The notes beneath the pieces were generated by a model. That model had not been told where the DNA came from. It saw nothing but the letters and a program-made list of their open reading frames with translations, and made no database searches. A DNA stretch of 64,000 nucleotides from Butyrivibrio sp. (GTDB taxonomy: Bacteria > Bacillota > Clostridia > Lachnospirales > Lachnospiraceae): positions 62,001 to 126,000 of the forward strand of contig JAMPEU010000002.1 of the NCBI GenBank assembly GCA_023664865.1. The letters are read 5' to 3'. Shown piece after piece: positions 34,304 to 44,001 of the stretch (position 1 is the first letter of the stretch; each line of letters opens with the position of its first letter). The position numbers and the translations under genes were made by a program.

Positions 34304-36448
34304 TCACTTCTCCAGCTTAAATACCGAAATCTCGGTCTTTAACCCGCTCATATTATCATCAAGCGTCTGCGCGGTCTTATCCAGTTTCTGTATGCTGTCG
34401 CGGAGCTGGACAGCCATATTATGCACCTGTTCCGAATTGCCTGCCGCCTGCTCTATAATAGAAGAAATATTCTCAACCGCAGCAATCGTATCATTTCTTT
34501 CACTATCCGCCAGCTCTGTACTGTTTGCAATAGCTTTCATATTAGCAAGCAGATTAGATATCTGTTCTTCCATATTCTTAAAGACGCTTATTACTTCGTC
34601 CACGGTTTCCGCCTGCAGCGCAACCATTGCCTCCGCTTCCTTCGCGCTGTTTACGCTGAGCATGGTCTGTGCGCTGATTTTATTGACATTATTGCGGATT
34701 TCTTCCGCCGCCGCATTCGACTCGTCTGCAAGCTTGCGGATTTCTTCCGCGACTATGGCAAAGCCTCTTCCTGCTTCTCCCGCTCTTGCCGCCTCAATGG
34801 ACGCATTCAGTGAAAGCAGATTTGTCTGACCTGAAATATCGCTGATAGTCTCGACGAAACCGTTAATCATCTCTGACTCTGTTTTAAGCATCTCTATGCT
34901 GCTGCCTACATTCGCCGTTATATCAGTAGTTTTCTTAGCGCGCTCTTCCAGCACTCCTACGATTTCCATACCTTGATTAACCATTTGTCCGGTCTTATCT
35001 GCAAGGTTTTCCGTCTGCTGTACCAGTGTGCTGATATCGCCCATTCTTTTTGAAAGTCCGTTGGTCTTTACGACACATTCCTGCGCATGTTCCGCCTGTT
35101 TCGACATTCCCGCGCTGATTTCATCAATAGCGGTAACGATGTCTTTGGAATATTCACTAATATCGTCCGACGCTCCGTTCACGTCTTCTGCGGTCTTTTC
35201 AAGCTGTCCGATTGTATCCGTCAGCCGCAAAACAAGTTTCTTATTATTCTTTATCATATTGGTTGCAGTCTGCGCCAATGACTGAAACTCGTCCTTACCC
35301 TGAGCTTTCACCTTGACTGTCAAATCGCCCTTCGCCACTTCGTTAAGATTATGGGAAATGCTCTTCATGTTCTTCTGTATTCCCATCGTGATAACAGTTC
35401 CTATAGCGATTGCGATAATAGCCGCCAGTATTACGAGGGTAATGGTAATCGTCTTTATTGTTTCCGCCTGTCCGGTAACTATGCCAAGCGGTATTAAAGA
35501 ACACAATGTCACATTGCACACTTCACTTCTTGAATAAACATACAGATATTTTTCACCCAGATATGTAACGTCCATAACTCCGCTCAATTCCCCGGAGTCA
35601 AGGCTCTGCATAAGGCTCTGTGTATAAAAATCCTGCTGCGAAAAAACGCTCTCGCCGTTTGCTAAAAGCTCCATCTGTCCATCTGCTTTGCTTTCTACGA
35701 TAAGTTCTTTTCCACTATCGGTTACAAATCCCCTAATGCTGCCTTCTCCAAAGTCCATATCATTTAAGATATCAGCCAGTGCGTCTGTCTTTACGTCCAC
35801 TACCACATATGCAAACTTTTTACTTGTCTGCATCTGGTAAGCGATAAAGTAGCCATTGTCGGAAAGGTTCATATGTTCGCTCAGCAGCGGATGCGAATCC
35901 ACCCACCTGGGAATACTGCCTCCATCCGGAGCCAGTTTGAGCATTTCTTCCTGATATTCATCATAAATGCCGTCATAATATTCGGATGCAGAAGATGAAA
36001 TAATCCAGTTCCCTGCCTTGGGAACAATATGCAGATTACTGATAAAAGGATTTGCCGACTGTGAAGCCATTACCATACGCCTTGTATCGCTAAAATACGT
36101 GGTTTTCTCACCCGTACTCTTTCCGGGCATTCCCAGCGAATAATCCTCAATGCCGCTGTCAAAAGCATATCTTAAACCTTCTGATTGAATATATGTACAG
36201 CTTGTATCCAAATACTGCATAGCCATATTGGAAGTCTGAATCGCTGATTCTTTAAATTTACCGCTCAATCCGTCCTGTGCATAATAGTATGAGATAAAAC
36301 CAACCGCTATCATGAAAACAATCGGTATGAGAAAACATATATATATTTTATTTCTAAGGCTGAATAATGCGTTACTCTTACTTACATCAGATGTTCCAGA
36401 CTTTTTCTTCTCAGAATTTGTTGACGTGTTTTTTCCCATTGATCCCAT
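34304..36448 (-). CDS. Methyl-accepting chemotaxis protein
   Basis: This 714-residue transducer has transmembrane helices at about 32-55 and 325-350. They flank a large extracytoplasmic sensor, probably dCache-like, which contains [19 protein letters not shown] and [25 protein letters not shown] region follows, then the signalling domain with hairpin tip [20 protein letters not shown] and [18 protein letters not shown]. The start has GGAGGG 6 bases upstream. No other chemotaxis or flagellar genes are nearby. The C-terminus lacks a CheB/CheR pentapeptide. The ligand is unknown. Confidence 0.92.
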   Translation of the reverse strand: MGSMGKNTSTNSEKKKSGTSDVSKSNALFSLRNKIYICFLIPIVFMIAVGFISYYYAQDGLSGKFKESAIQTSNMAMQYLDTSCTYIQSEGLRYAFDSGIEDYSLGMPGKSTGEKTTYFSDTRRMVMASQSANPFISNLHIVPKAGNWIISSSASEYYDGIYDEYQEEMLKLAPDGGSIPRWVDSHPLLSEHMNLSDNGYFIAYQMQTSKKFAYVVVDVKTDALADILNDMDFGEGSIRGFVTDSGKELIVESKADGQMELLANGESVFSQQDFYTQSLMQSLDSGELSGVMDVTYLGEKYLYVYSRSEVCNVTLCSLIPLGIVTGQAETIKTITITLVILAAIIAIAIGTVITMGIQKNMKSISHNLNEVAKGDLTVKVKAQGKDEFQSLAQTATNMIKNNKKLVLRLTDTIGQLEKTAEDVNGASDDISEYSKDIVTAIDEISAGMSKQAEHAQECVVKTNGLSKRMGDISTLVQQTENLADKTGQMVNQGMEIVGVLEERAKKTTDITANVGSSIEMLKTESEMINGFVETISDISGQTNLLSLNASIEAARAGEAGRGFAIVAEEIRKLADESNAAAEEIRNNVNKISAQTMLSVNSAKEAEAMVALQAETVDEVISVFKNMEEQISNLLANMKAIANSTELADSERNDTIAAVENISSIIEQAAGNSEQVHNMAVQLRDSIQKLDKTAQTLDDNMSGLKTEISVFKLEK

Positions 36449-36544
36449 ACTATACCCTCCAAAAATAAAGTTTCTTGTCTTACCTTTAAGTATACATCAT
36501 TTTTCGGTAAATTGATAGTGGAACCAATGGGAAAATATCATTTT

Positions 36545-39127
36545 TTATTTTCTTACCGCCGTCAAGCTGCCGCCTTCTACTGTAATTAAAATTGTATCGT
36601 TAGACGATACGCTGTCTGATAAAATCAGTTTCGCGGCAAGAGTCTCCACGTATTTCTGTATATAACGCTTGAGCGGTCTGGCGCCATATACGGGATCATA
36701 TGCGTTCTCCACAATAAACTGCTGCGCTTCCCCCGTCAGCTCTATGTTAAGCTCCCTGTCAGAAAGACGCTTATTCAAATCATCAACTATCAGTCCGATA
36801 ATGCCGCCGATAACGTCTTTAGTCAACGGCTTAAACATAATCGTTTCATCGAGACGGTTTAAAAATTCCGGACGGAAATGGTTTCGTAAATCACCCATCA
36901 CCAGGTCTTCCGCTTCTTTTCCAATATTTCCGTTTTCATCAATACCGTTAAGCAGATAGTCCGAACCGATGTTAGACGTCATAATCAGTATTGTGTTCTT
37001 GAAATCGACCGTCCTGCCCTGTGAGTCGGTTATACGTCCGTCGTCCAATACCTGTAAAAGCACGTTAAATACATCGGGGTGCGCTTTCTCAATCTCATCA
37101 AACAGAACTACTGAATAAGGCTTTCTTCTGACCGCCTCGGTCAATTGACCGCCCTCTTCGTATCCTACATATCCGGGAGGCGCTCCAATCAGCCTGGAAA
37201 CGGAATACTTCTCCATGTATTCGCTCATGTCGATGCGCACCATATTATTCTCATCGTCAAACAGCGACGCCGCCAGCGCTTTCGCGAGTTCGGTCTTGCC
37301 TACGCCGGTCGGTCCTAAGAAGAGGAATGAGCCTATGGGCTTCGCCGGATCTTTGATGCCCGCCTTGGAACGGATAATTGCTTCCGTAACCTTCGTCACG
37401 CCTTCTTCCTGCCCGATTACACGCTTATGCAGCTCATCATCAAGATGCAGCGTCTTATTGCGCTCGCTCTCCGTCAGCTTTGCTACAGGAATACCGGTCC
37501 AGCGGGAAATGATTTTAGCGATTTCATCTTCCGATACGCTTTCATGGACAAGGGAAAGTTCCTTATGGCTCACCTTTTCCTCCTCTATTTCAAGCTGCTG
37601 CTTTAGGGATGGAAGCTTGCCATAGCTTAACTCCGCCGCTTTTTCATAATCGCTCTCACGCTGCGCAATCTGAATTTGGTTATTTACCTCGTCAATCTCT
37701 TCCCTTATCTTGGATAATTTATCCACAGACGCTTTTTCATTTTCCCATTGCGCAGTCCTGTTATCCAATTCTGACTTTAACTCCGCAAGTTCCTTCTGCA
37801 GATTTTCCAGACGTTCCTTGCTCAGCCTGTCGTCTTCTTTTTTAAGCGCCGTCTCTTCGATTTCAAGCTGCATCACCTTGCGCCGCAGTTCATCGAGTTC
37901 TGCGGGCATGGAATCCAGTTCTGTCTTAATCAGCGCACACGCCTCGTCAACCAAATCAATCGCCTTATCAGGCAGAAACCTGTCGGAGATATATCTGTGC
38001 GAAAGCACTGCCGCGCTTACTAATGCGTTGTCCATTATTTTCACGCCATGATAAACTTCATAACGCTCTTTCAGCCCACGCAGAATTGAAATAGTATCCT
38101 CGACCGTGGGTTCTTCTACCATGACAGGCTGGAAACGCCGTTCCAGCGCCGCGTCCTTTTCTATATACTGGCGGTATTCGTCAAGCGTAGTCGCGCCGAT
38201 GCAGTGAAGTTCGCCCCTTGCAAGCATGGGCTTAAGCATATTGCCGGCATCCAGCGCGCCGTCAGTCTTGCCCGCGCCCACTATCGTATGAAGCTCGTCT
38301 ATAAAGAGGATAATCTGCCCGTCGCTGTTCTTCACTTCATCAAGTACGGCTTTTAAACGCTCCTCAAACTCGCCGCGGTATTTCGCCCCCGCAACCAGCG
38401 CCCCCATATCAAGGGCAAAAATCTTTTTATCCTTTAAACCCTCCGGCACATCGCCGCGCACAATACGCTGTGCTAAACCTTCCGCAACCGCCGTCTTGCC
38501 GACGCCGGGCTCGCCTATCAGTACGGGATTGTTTTTCGTCTTACGCGAAAGGATACGGATAACATTGCGGATTTCGTTATCCCTGCCGATAACGGGATCC
38601 AGTTTCTGCTTGCCCGCCTTCTCTACTAAGTCCTGTCCGTACTTCTCCAAAGTGTCATAAGTAGCCTCCGGATTATCAGACGTAACCCTCTGGCTCCCAC
38701 GCACGGTTGAAAGCGCCTGCAGGAACCGCTCTCTGGTAATTCCGTATTCCCTGAATATTTCTTTAATCTCTTTGTTAGGGTTCTTAATCATCGCCAGAAA
38801 GATATGTTCCACGGAAACGTACTCGTCGCCTAACTGTTTCGCCTCATCTTCCGCCGTCACTAACACCTTATTCAAATCCTGTCCGACATATATCTGTCCG
38901 CCTTGGACTTTCACACGTTTCTTAAGCCCTTGTTCTACGCGGTTTAAGAAATATTCTTTATTAATTTCCATCTTCTCAATCAGTTTCAAAATAAGGCTGT
39001 CCTCTATAGTAAGAAGACTATAGAGAAGATGCTCCTGCTCGATTTCCTGATTTCCATATTCGTACGCCAGTTTCTCGCACTGTTCAACCGCCTGCATGGA
39101 CTTCTGGGTAAATTTCGTCAAATTCAT
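36545..39127 (-). CDS. clpB: ATP-dependent disaggregase ClpB
   Basis: This protein of 860 residues is a full-length Hsp104/ClpB. It has the N-domain (residues 1-145), first AAA domain ([18 protein letters not shown]), a long middle coiled coil (about 410-520) that distinguishes ClpB from ClpC/ClpA, and second AAA domain ([49 protein letters not shown]). It works with DnaK to dissolve protein aggregates. ATG 39127 has GGAGG upstream; the in-frame GTG at 39133 lies inside that site. A CIRCE operator overlaps the promoter, so HrcA-mediated heat-shock control is expected. Confidence 0.96.
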   Translation of the reverse strand: MNLTKFTQKSMQAVEQCEKLAYEYGNQEIEQEHLLYSLLTIEDSLILKLIEKMEINKEYFLNRVEQGLKKRVKVQGGQIYVGQDLNKVLVTAEDEAKQLGDEYVSVEHIFLAMIKNPNKEIKEIFREYGITRERFLQALSTVRGSQRVTSDNPEATYDTLEKYGQDLVEKAGKQKLDPVIGRDNEIRNVIRILSRKTKNNPVLIGEPGVGKTAVAEGLAQRIVRGDVPEGLKDKKIFALDMGALVAGAKYRGEFEERLKAVLDEVKNSDGQIILFIDELHTIVGAGKTDGALDAGNMLKPMLARGELHCIGATTLDEYRQYIEKDAALERRFQPVMVEEPTVEDTISILRGLKERYEVYHGVKIMDNALVSAAVLSHRYISDRFLPDKAIDLVDEACALIKTELDSMPAELDELRRKVMQLEIEETALKKEDDRLSKERLENLQKELAELKSELDNRTAQWENEKASVDKLSKIREEIDEVNNQIQIAQRESDYEKAAELSYGKLPSLKQQLEIEEEKVSHKELSLVHESVSEDEIAKIISRWTGIPVAKLTESERNKTLHLDDELHKRVIGQEEGVTKVTEAIIRSKAGIKDPAKPIGSFLFLGPTGVGKTELAKALAASLFDDENNMVRIDMSEYMEKYSVSRLIGAPPGYVGYEEGGQLTEAVRRKPYSVVLFDEIEKAHPDVFNVLLQVLDDGRITDSQGRTVDFKNTILIMTSNIGSDYLLNGIDENGNIGKEAEDLVMGDLRNHFRPEFLNRLDETIMFKPLTKDVIGGIIGLIVDDLNKRLSDRELNIELTGEAQQFIVENAYDPVYGARPLKRYIQKYVETLAAKLILSDSVSSNDTILITVEGGSLTAVRK

Positions 39128-39187
39128 AATCACTGCCTCCTCGATACTTCATATTGCCAACTGCTCTGGTGTTCTAGTTGCAATATA

Positions 39188-39230
39188 ACAATATCGCTTT
39201 TTGTTAGCACTGTCAATAGGTGAGTGCTAA
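39188..39230 (-). promoter_or_regulatory. CIRCE operator and sigma-A promoter of clpB
   Basis: The palindrome TTAGCACT-N11-GAGTGCTAA-type element at 39204-39230 is CIRCE with one mismatch to the HrcA consensus. On the minus strand TTGACA (39216-39211) lies inside it and is followed by a 17-base spacer and TATTGT (39193-39188). HrcA bound here would block the -35 box. Confidence 0.85.
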
Positions 39231-39319
39231 AATTGTGTGAAAATTTTATAAATTACTAAAAATAGTGGCAGTTATTTCATTTTTCCCATAAAAACCCGAT
39301 ATGTCACTTCTTAAAATCC

Positions 39320-39359
39320 AAAAGATTAGGAAAGAAGAATTTTAGTTTCCTAATCTTTT
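39320..39359 (-). terminator. Intrinsic terminator after the zinc-ribbon protein gene
   Basis: A perfect 14-bp stem (39320-39333 and 39346-39359) containing AGATTAGGAAA has T-rich flanks on both sides. It lies 16 bases after the zinc-ribbon gene stop on the minus strand. It may work in both directions. Confidence 0.7.
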
Positions 39360-39375
39360 TATTAATATATCTTTA

Positions 39376-40314
39376 TTAATCATAAACAAAAATTATATTC
39401 TCGGAAGTCCAAAAATTAGGACTAAATTCAATTTCTATCTCTTGTGCATCTTCCGGCACTTCAAAAGCAATTTTTCCAGTTCCTTTTCTTCCGGCAGACA
39501 TTTTGACTGTAAAATCTAATCCAGTTCCGTCTGGTGCATAACTCTGCTCGACTTCATATCCATCTGCATAACCGTGAAAATCCGTATACATAACGCTTGT
39601 GTCGGAATTTCCAATGTTCTCAAATTCAAACTCTGCACATATAATTTTATTGCCATCGGCAGGTGCATTATATTTATTATAATCTGTAAATTCGTAGCAA
39701 TCCATATAATAAACCCTTATTGTTTTATTTTCCCATGTATCACCGACATAATATTTATCTTTTTGTTCTCCCTTATCTTCTTCATCTATCTCTTTTTCTT
39801 TTGTCTCCGGCGTATCTTCCTTAGTCTCTTCTTTTGCTGCATCGTCAGTTTTCACTTCCGTCTGAACTTCTGTTGATCTTATCTGCTGCTCCCTAGCCTT
39901 ATCAACATATCCTAAATATGTCGGCGCAAGCATCGAGAAAAGAAGTGCAAATATACCTACCCCAAATCCTATTTTACCACACACACTCTTATAATCTTTC
40001 TTTTTCATTGCTGCCACGCATAAGATAATCGCCACTATCGAGAAAAATATGCTTGTCACAAAAAGGGCTATAATTGCGACAATTAACCCAATTATTCCGC
40101 AGGCGTGTTCTTTCTTCTTTATATTTTCCTGCGGCGTATAAGGAATGTTATTATAAGGAGCATTATTAGGCGCAGGAGTATAGGATATATTGTTAGGCAT
40201 ATTCTGATTAGGGTTATTTGGACTCATAAAGCCTACTGGACAACCGCAATTCGGGCACGTTGTCGCCTTATCACTTATTTCTTTTCCGCATTCGGAACAT
40301 TTAATCATTGCCAT
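39376..40314 (-). CDS. Zinc-ribbon membrane protein with C-terminal DUF4352-like domain
   Basis: This 312-residue protein starts with a zinc ribbon (CSECGKEISDKATTCPNCGCP, four Cys) and a Pro/Asn-rich linker. Two hydrophobic helices (about 72-120) come next, then an acidic Lys/Glu-rich linker with KEETKEDTPETKEKEIDEED-like repeats. The C-terminal beta-sandwich resembles DUF4352/DUF5067 (FEFENIGNSDTSVMY, then KGTGKIAFEVPEDAQEI). Such proteins are thought to sit at the membrane with the sandwich outside; their function is unknown. The start codon follows a weak ribosome site. It is divergent from an XRE regulator only 25 bases away, which suggests shared regulation. Confidence 0.75.
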   Translation of the reverse strand: MAMIKCSECGKEISDKATTCPNCGCPVGFMSPNNPNQNMPNNISYTPAPNNAPYNNIPYTPQENIKKKEHACGIIGLIVAIIALFVTSIFFSIVAIILCVAAMKKKDYKSVCGKIGFGVGIFALLFSMLAPTYLGYVDKAREQQIRSTEVQTEVKTDDAAKEETKEDTPETKEKEIDEEDKGEQKDKYYVGDTWENKTIRVYYMDCYEFTDYNKYNAPADGNKIICAEFEFENIGNSDTSVMYTDFHGYADGYEVEQSYAPDGTGLDFTVKMSAGRKGTGKIAFEVPEDAQEIEIEFSPNFWTSENIIFVYD

Positions 40315-40339
40315 TTCTTATTTTGAATGAGGTGAGCAA

Positions 40340-40687
40340 ATGGATTATGTATTATTAGGACAGAAAATCCGTGCAGCACGTATGGCAGCCGGATTATCGC
40401 AAGAACAATTAGCTGAAATGGTAGGACTTACAAGCCAGCATATCTCTCATACGGAAGTCGCATCTACAAAAATCAGCCTTCCTTCCCTCATAAAGATTGC
40501 AAATGCCCTGCATACCAGCGTTGACAGGCTGCTTTCTGACAGTATTCATAATTCCAAATCTTATCTGATGGATGATGTTGAAACTGCTTTTGCTGACTGT
40601 GATCCAGATGAAATATATGTCATGTTGGAAGCTGCAAATGCTGTCAAAAAGTCCATAAGAGTGCGAAAATTAAAGCGTATGGATTGA
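40340..40687 (+). CDS. XRE-family transcriptional regulator
   Basis: This 115-residue protein has an N-terminal helix-turn-helix (LGQKIRAARMAAGLSQEQLA, then VGLTSQHISHTEVASTKIS) and a helical C-terminus. The first 65 residues match the HTH_3 family. GAGGTGAG lies just upstream of the ATG. It is divergent from the zinc-ribbon protein across 25 bases, so it could repress both. It is not accompanied by phage genes. Confidence 0.85.
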   Translation: MDYVLLGQKIRAARMAAGLSQEQLAEMVGLTSQHISHTEVASTKISLPSLIKIANALHTSVDRLLSDSIHNSKSYLMDDVETAFADCDPDEIYVMLEAANAVKKSIRVRKLKRMD

Positions 40688-40779
40688 TGTTTTAATATTC
40701 TAATTATCTAGATTCTTTTCATAAAATACCCCTAAACAACATATTTCTATCTTTAATCAATGGTTTTATATTATTAAAC

Positions 40780-40811
40780 AAGGAGTATTCCGCTCATTCA
40801 GAATACTCCTT
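40780..40811. terminator. Hairpin between converging XRE and Rpn genes
   Basis: AAGGAGTATTC (40780-40790) and GAATACTCCTT (40801-40811) form a perfect 11-bp stem with a 10-base loop. T-rich flanks are moderate on both strands. The position between two converging genes fits a bidirectional terminator. Confidence 0.65.
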
Positions 40812-40840
40812 CGTGATTGTTATATTTACATCCAATCTCT

Positions 40841-41665
40841 TTATAACTGTTTCATAAGAACAATTTTATCCGTATCCGATACTTTCAAAGCTGTCATCGC
40901 CTGTTCAGCAGACCATTTCATCGATTCCATCAGATTTCTTACATTCTCAAGCAAATTATTTAGTCTCACACTTTCAGCTTTTCTTTCTGCATACTGCTCA
41001 GCATATCTTTCAACCGCTTCACACATAATCTTCCGACCTCCTTCTTCCTCTTTGAAATGCTTCATTCCTTTAGCCAGTTCCGAATAATACATATCCTTCG
41101 ATTCCTTACAGCCAAAATCATGCAACAACTTTCCTATCTCATCATTTCCTTTATATTCCCCATTCACATAAACAATATGGGAACCATCATCAAACAAATC
41201 ATCAATTTCCTCAAAATGGCGGTTTATCGTATAAATTGGGATCCCATGTCCAAATATATCCGTCTGGGTGATAAACACCATGTAAGAATCTTGTAACTCT
41301 GAAAATTCCTGTCCTGCTTTCAGCATCCGTGAATCCATCATACTGCTGTTGAATCTGGCACGGCGTATATGTGCTCCTTCCGGTTTCTTCTGTACTTCTA
41401 CGTTATAGTGTTTCCCGGTACTGTCCTTTGCCAGAATGTCTAGACGGATATTCCGACCGCCAACAATGGGATTCTGAAATTCCCGCTGTCCGACAACACT
41501 TACAACTATAATATCGTTCCTTTTCAAAATAATCTTTAACAAAAGTTCAGTCGCTTCTGTATTACCGTCAAATACCATAGACATCAGATCATCGTCAAAT
41601 AAATCCATATCATCGACAATCTGCTCCACAGTTCTGGTATCCTGCTTCATATCTTCCTCAATCAT
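40841..41665 (-). CDS. Rpn-family PD-(D/E)XK nuclease/putative transposase
   Basis: This 274-residue protein shows the Rpn core clearly: VFDGNTEATELLLKIIL, then RLDILAKDSTGKHYNVEVQKK (the D and E-V-Q of the nuclease motif near residues 81-95). RRARFNSSMMDS and VFITQTDIFGHGIPIYTINR follow. It resembles but does not duplicate the Rpn at 6773 and lacks that protein's repeats. ATG 41650 (MKQDTRTVEQI) has GAGG close upstream and is a possible alternative to ATG 41665. The role (DNA cleavage, recombination or phage defence) is inferred from the family. Confidence 0.85.
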   Translation of the reverse strand: MIEEDMKQDTRTVEQIVDDMDLFDDDLMSMVFDGNTEATELLLKIILKRNDIIVVSVVGQREFQNPIVGGRNIRLDILAKDSTGKHYNVEVQKKPEGAHIRRARFNSSMMDSRMLKAGQEFSELQDSYMVFITQTDIFGHGIPIYTINRHFEEIDDLFDDGSHIVYVNGEYKGNDEIGKLLHDFGCKESKDMYYSELAKGMKHFKEEEGGRKIMCEAVERYAEQYAERKAESVRLNNLLENVRNLMESMKWSAEQAMTALKVSDTDKIVLMKQL

Positions 41666-41850
41666 GTATTCACCGCCCTTTTAACTGTCTTTTCTTTTGC
41701 CCCTTAATAATTAAGTTACTATTATTATATCCCATCGTTTATAACCATACAATCTGATTCTTACTGAAATACGTAAAATATATCATCCAAGGTAGAAATT
41801 ATAAATTGACTAATAATTTACTACATCAAATTCATCCGAAACCACGCCTT

Positions 41851-41876
41851 ACTGTCAAGAGGTGAGTGCTAAAATT
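41851..41876. promoter_or_regulatory. Lone CIRCE half-site resembling the clpB operator
   Basis: These 26 bases match the clpB operator region (39209-39234) with a single difference, including GTGAGTGCTAAAATT and the embedded TTGACA on the minus strand. The other CIRCE arm is missing: TTACTG replaces TTAGCAC. It sits at the recQ stop codon with no heat-shock gene downstream. It looks like a decayed duplicate of the clpB control region or the remnant of a lost gene. Confidence 0.55.
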
Positions 41877-41877
41877 T

Positions 41878-43794
41878 TCAGAAATTGATATCGTCTCCAA
41901 AATAAAACTTCTCACGTATCCCGCCGGTATATTCCTGAATAACGCCCAAAAAGCGTTCTCCATAACGTGCCGCCTTATTTTCCCCGATGCCCGTTACTTT
42001 CAGCATCTCTTCCCAGGAAAGCGGCGCTTTTACGCACATATCCACCAATGTCTTATCCGAAAAAATAATATACGGCGGCATATTTTCCTCTTTGGCAATG
42101 ACCATGCGCAGCTGTCTTAACTGTTCAAACAATTCCAGTCCTCTGGAGTTTAAAATATCTGAACGCCGCATTTTTTCCGACTTTTTCTTCTCTTTTGCCG
42201 TTCTATTTTCTTTTTCCTCTTTATTTTCCTTCGCTCTTTTTATTATGACGCTCGTGTCATTATCCAAAACATCCTTTGCCCCGTCAGCCACTCTCAAAAG
42301 GGCATATTTATCATTTGTGACAGAAAGCAGCCCTTTTATTATCATCTGGTTAATCACCTGTTTGATCTCAATCTCTTTCATTGGTTTCAATGCGGCATAA
42401 GAACGGCAGTAAAACAAACCGTATTCCTGCAGTTTAGCGCGTTCCGCCCCTGCAAGCATTCCGGCTATTACGTTGATTCCGTAACGCTGCCTTACTTCTC
42501 GGACACATGAAATAATCGTTTTGGCAGTTTCCGTTATGTCTATTTCTTCATATTCCCTGATACAGTTTAGGCAGTTTCCACAAGCAGCGCTTCCGCTTTC
42601 CCCGAAGTAGCGCAAGATGTATTCCCGCAGGCAATTCGTCGTCATGCAATAGTATGTCATAGCGCGCAGCCTTTCTTCATCCCGTTCCCTGACAGCCTCA
42701 GCCTCTTCCCTTGTATACTCCACATTCTGCTCTTTATTATCCAGCAGAAAGCGGTTAATCATAACGTCCTGCGCCGAATAAAGAAGAATACATTCTGATT
42801 TTTCACCATCTCTTCCGGCACGCCCAGCTTCCTGATAATAATTTTCCAGACTCTGCGGCATATTATAATGAACTACATAACGGACGTTGGACTTGTCAAT
42901 TCCCATGCCAAAAGCATTCGTAGCCACCATGACCGGATTAATATCGTAAATAAAATCTTCTTGGTTCTGTTTTCTCTCTTCTCCCGTCAACCCCGCGTGA
43001 TATCTCGTTACCGCAATGTTTTCCGCCTGTAGTTTTTGATAAAGCATATCTACGTTTTTCCTTGTGGCGCAATAAATAATTCCGCTTTCTAAAGCATGTT
43101 CCCTGATATAATTTATGACATATGTGTCTTTTTTCTTTGGTGTCTCTACGGCAAAATATAAATTCTTACGATCAAAACCTGTGACAAGCACGTCAGGATT
43201 TGCCAGCCCAAGCACACATATAATGTCCTCCTTTACATTTTCCGTCGCCGTTGCCGTAAATGCACTGATAACAGGTCTTTTAGCAAGTTTTTTAATAAAC
43301 TCTACAATTTTTAAATAACTGGGACGAAAGTCCTGTCCCCATTGTGAAATACAGTGCGCTTCGTCCACAGTAATCATGGAAATCTCCACACTTTTTGCAA
43401 ATGCCAGAAATTCATATGTCTCTAACCGCTCCGGCGCCACATAAATAATTTTATATTGCCCGCCTGTCGCCAGACGCAGCGCTTTAGATATCTGCGCGTC
43501 GCTTAACGAACTATTGATAAAAGCGGCGTGTACGCCCGCCTGATTTAAAGCCTGCACTTGATCTTTCATTAGAGAAATAAGTGGTGAGATAACGAGCGTA
43601 ATACCCGGCATAAGAAGCGCCGGAATTTGATAGCAGATAGATTTTCCCGCGCCGGTCGGCATTATTCCCAATACGTCTCTCCCGGCTAAAATACTATCGA
43701 TTAGCTTTTCCTGTCCCTGTCTGAAGGTAGAATAGCCAAAATATTTCTTTAATACATCAATTTTATCCATTATTTTTTCAAAATGCACACGCAT
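41878..43794 (-). CDS. recQ: ATP-dependent DNA helicase RecQ
   Basis: This 638-residue SF2 helicase unwinds DNA in recombinational repair. Motifs are FRQGQEKLIDSIL (motif 0), MPTGAGKSICYQIP (Walker A), VDEAHCISQWGQDFRP (DEAH and aromatic loop), FTATAT and QEAGRAGRDGEKS (motif VI). A RecQ-Ct zinc site includes CGNCLNC. The HRDC domain occupies about residues 555-620 (LRQLRMVIAKEENMPPYIIF, GIGENKAARYGERFL). The ATG at 43794 has GAGAGGA upstream. It ends in an overlap with the CIRCE-like relic region. Confidence 0.93.
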   Translation of the reverse strand: MRVHFEKIMDKIDVLKKYFGYSTFRQGQEKLIDSILAGRDVLGIMPTGAGKSICYQIPALLMPGITLVISPLISLMKDQVQALNQAGVHAAFINSSLSDAQISKALRLATGGQYKIIYVAPERLETYEFLAFAKSVEISMITVDEAHCISQWGQDFRPSYLKIVEFIKKLAKRPVISAFTATATENVKEDIICVLGLANPDVLVTGFDRKNLYFAVETPKKKDTYVINYIREHALESGIIYCATRKNVDMLYQKLQAENIAVTRYHAGLTGEERKQNQEDFIYDINPVMVATNAFGMGIDKSNVRYVVHYNMPQSLENYYQEAGRAGRDGEKSECILLYSAQDVMINRFLLDNKEQNVEYTREEAEAVRERDEERLRAMTYYCMTTNCLREYILRYFGESGSAACGNCLNCIREYEEIDITETAKTIISCVREVRQRYGINVIAGMLAGAERAKLQEYGLFYCRSYAALKPMKEIEIKQVINQMIIKGLLSVTNDKYALLRVADGAKDVLDNDTSVIIKRAKENKEEKENRTAKEKKKSEKMRRSDILNSRGLELFEQLRQLRMVIAKEENMPPYIIFSDKTLVDMCVKAPLSWEEMLKVTGIGENKAARYGERFLGVIQEYTGGIREKFYFGDDINF

Positions 43795-43926
43795 TCTGTC
43801 CTCTCTATTGTTTTTCTCTGATTCCTGAAAAATCCATATTTTTTATCATACTATAAATTATTTAATATGTCAGTAAGAAAACTGGTGAAATTGGTCGAAT
43901 TTTTAGTAATTTTAACAGTATTTTTC

Positions 43927-43955
43927 TTGATTCCCGCCCATATCAACGCTATAAT
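43927..43955 (+). promoter_or_regulatory. Sigma-A promoter of the HD-GYP gene
   Basis: TTGATT (43927-43932), a 17-base spacer and TATAAT (43950-43955) lie 46 bases before the HD-GYP start codon on the same strand. Confidence 0.75.
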
Positions 43956-44001
43956 ATAATACGTCAAATATCAGTAATGTATCGTACAGAGGGATAACAG
44001 C

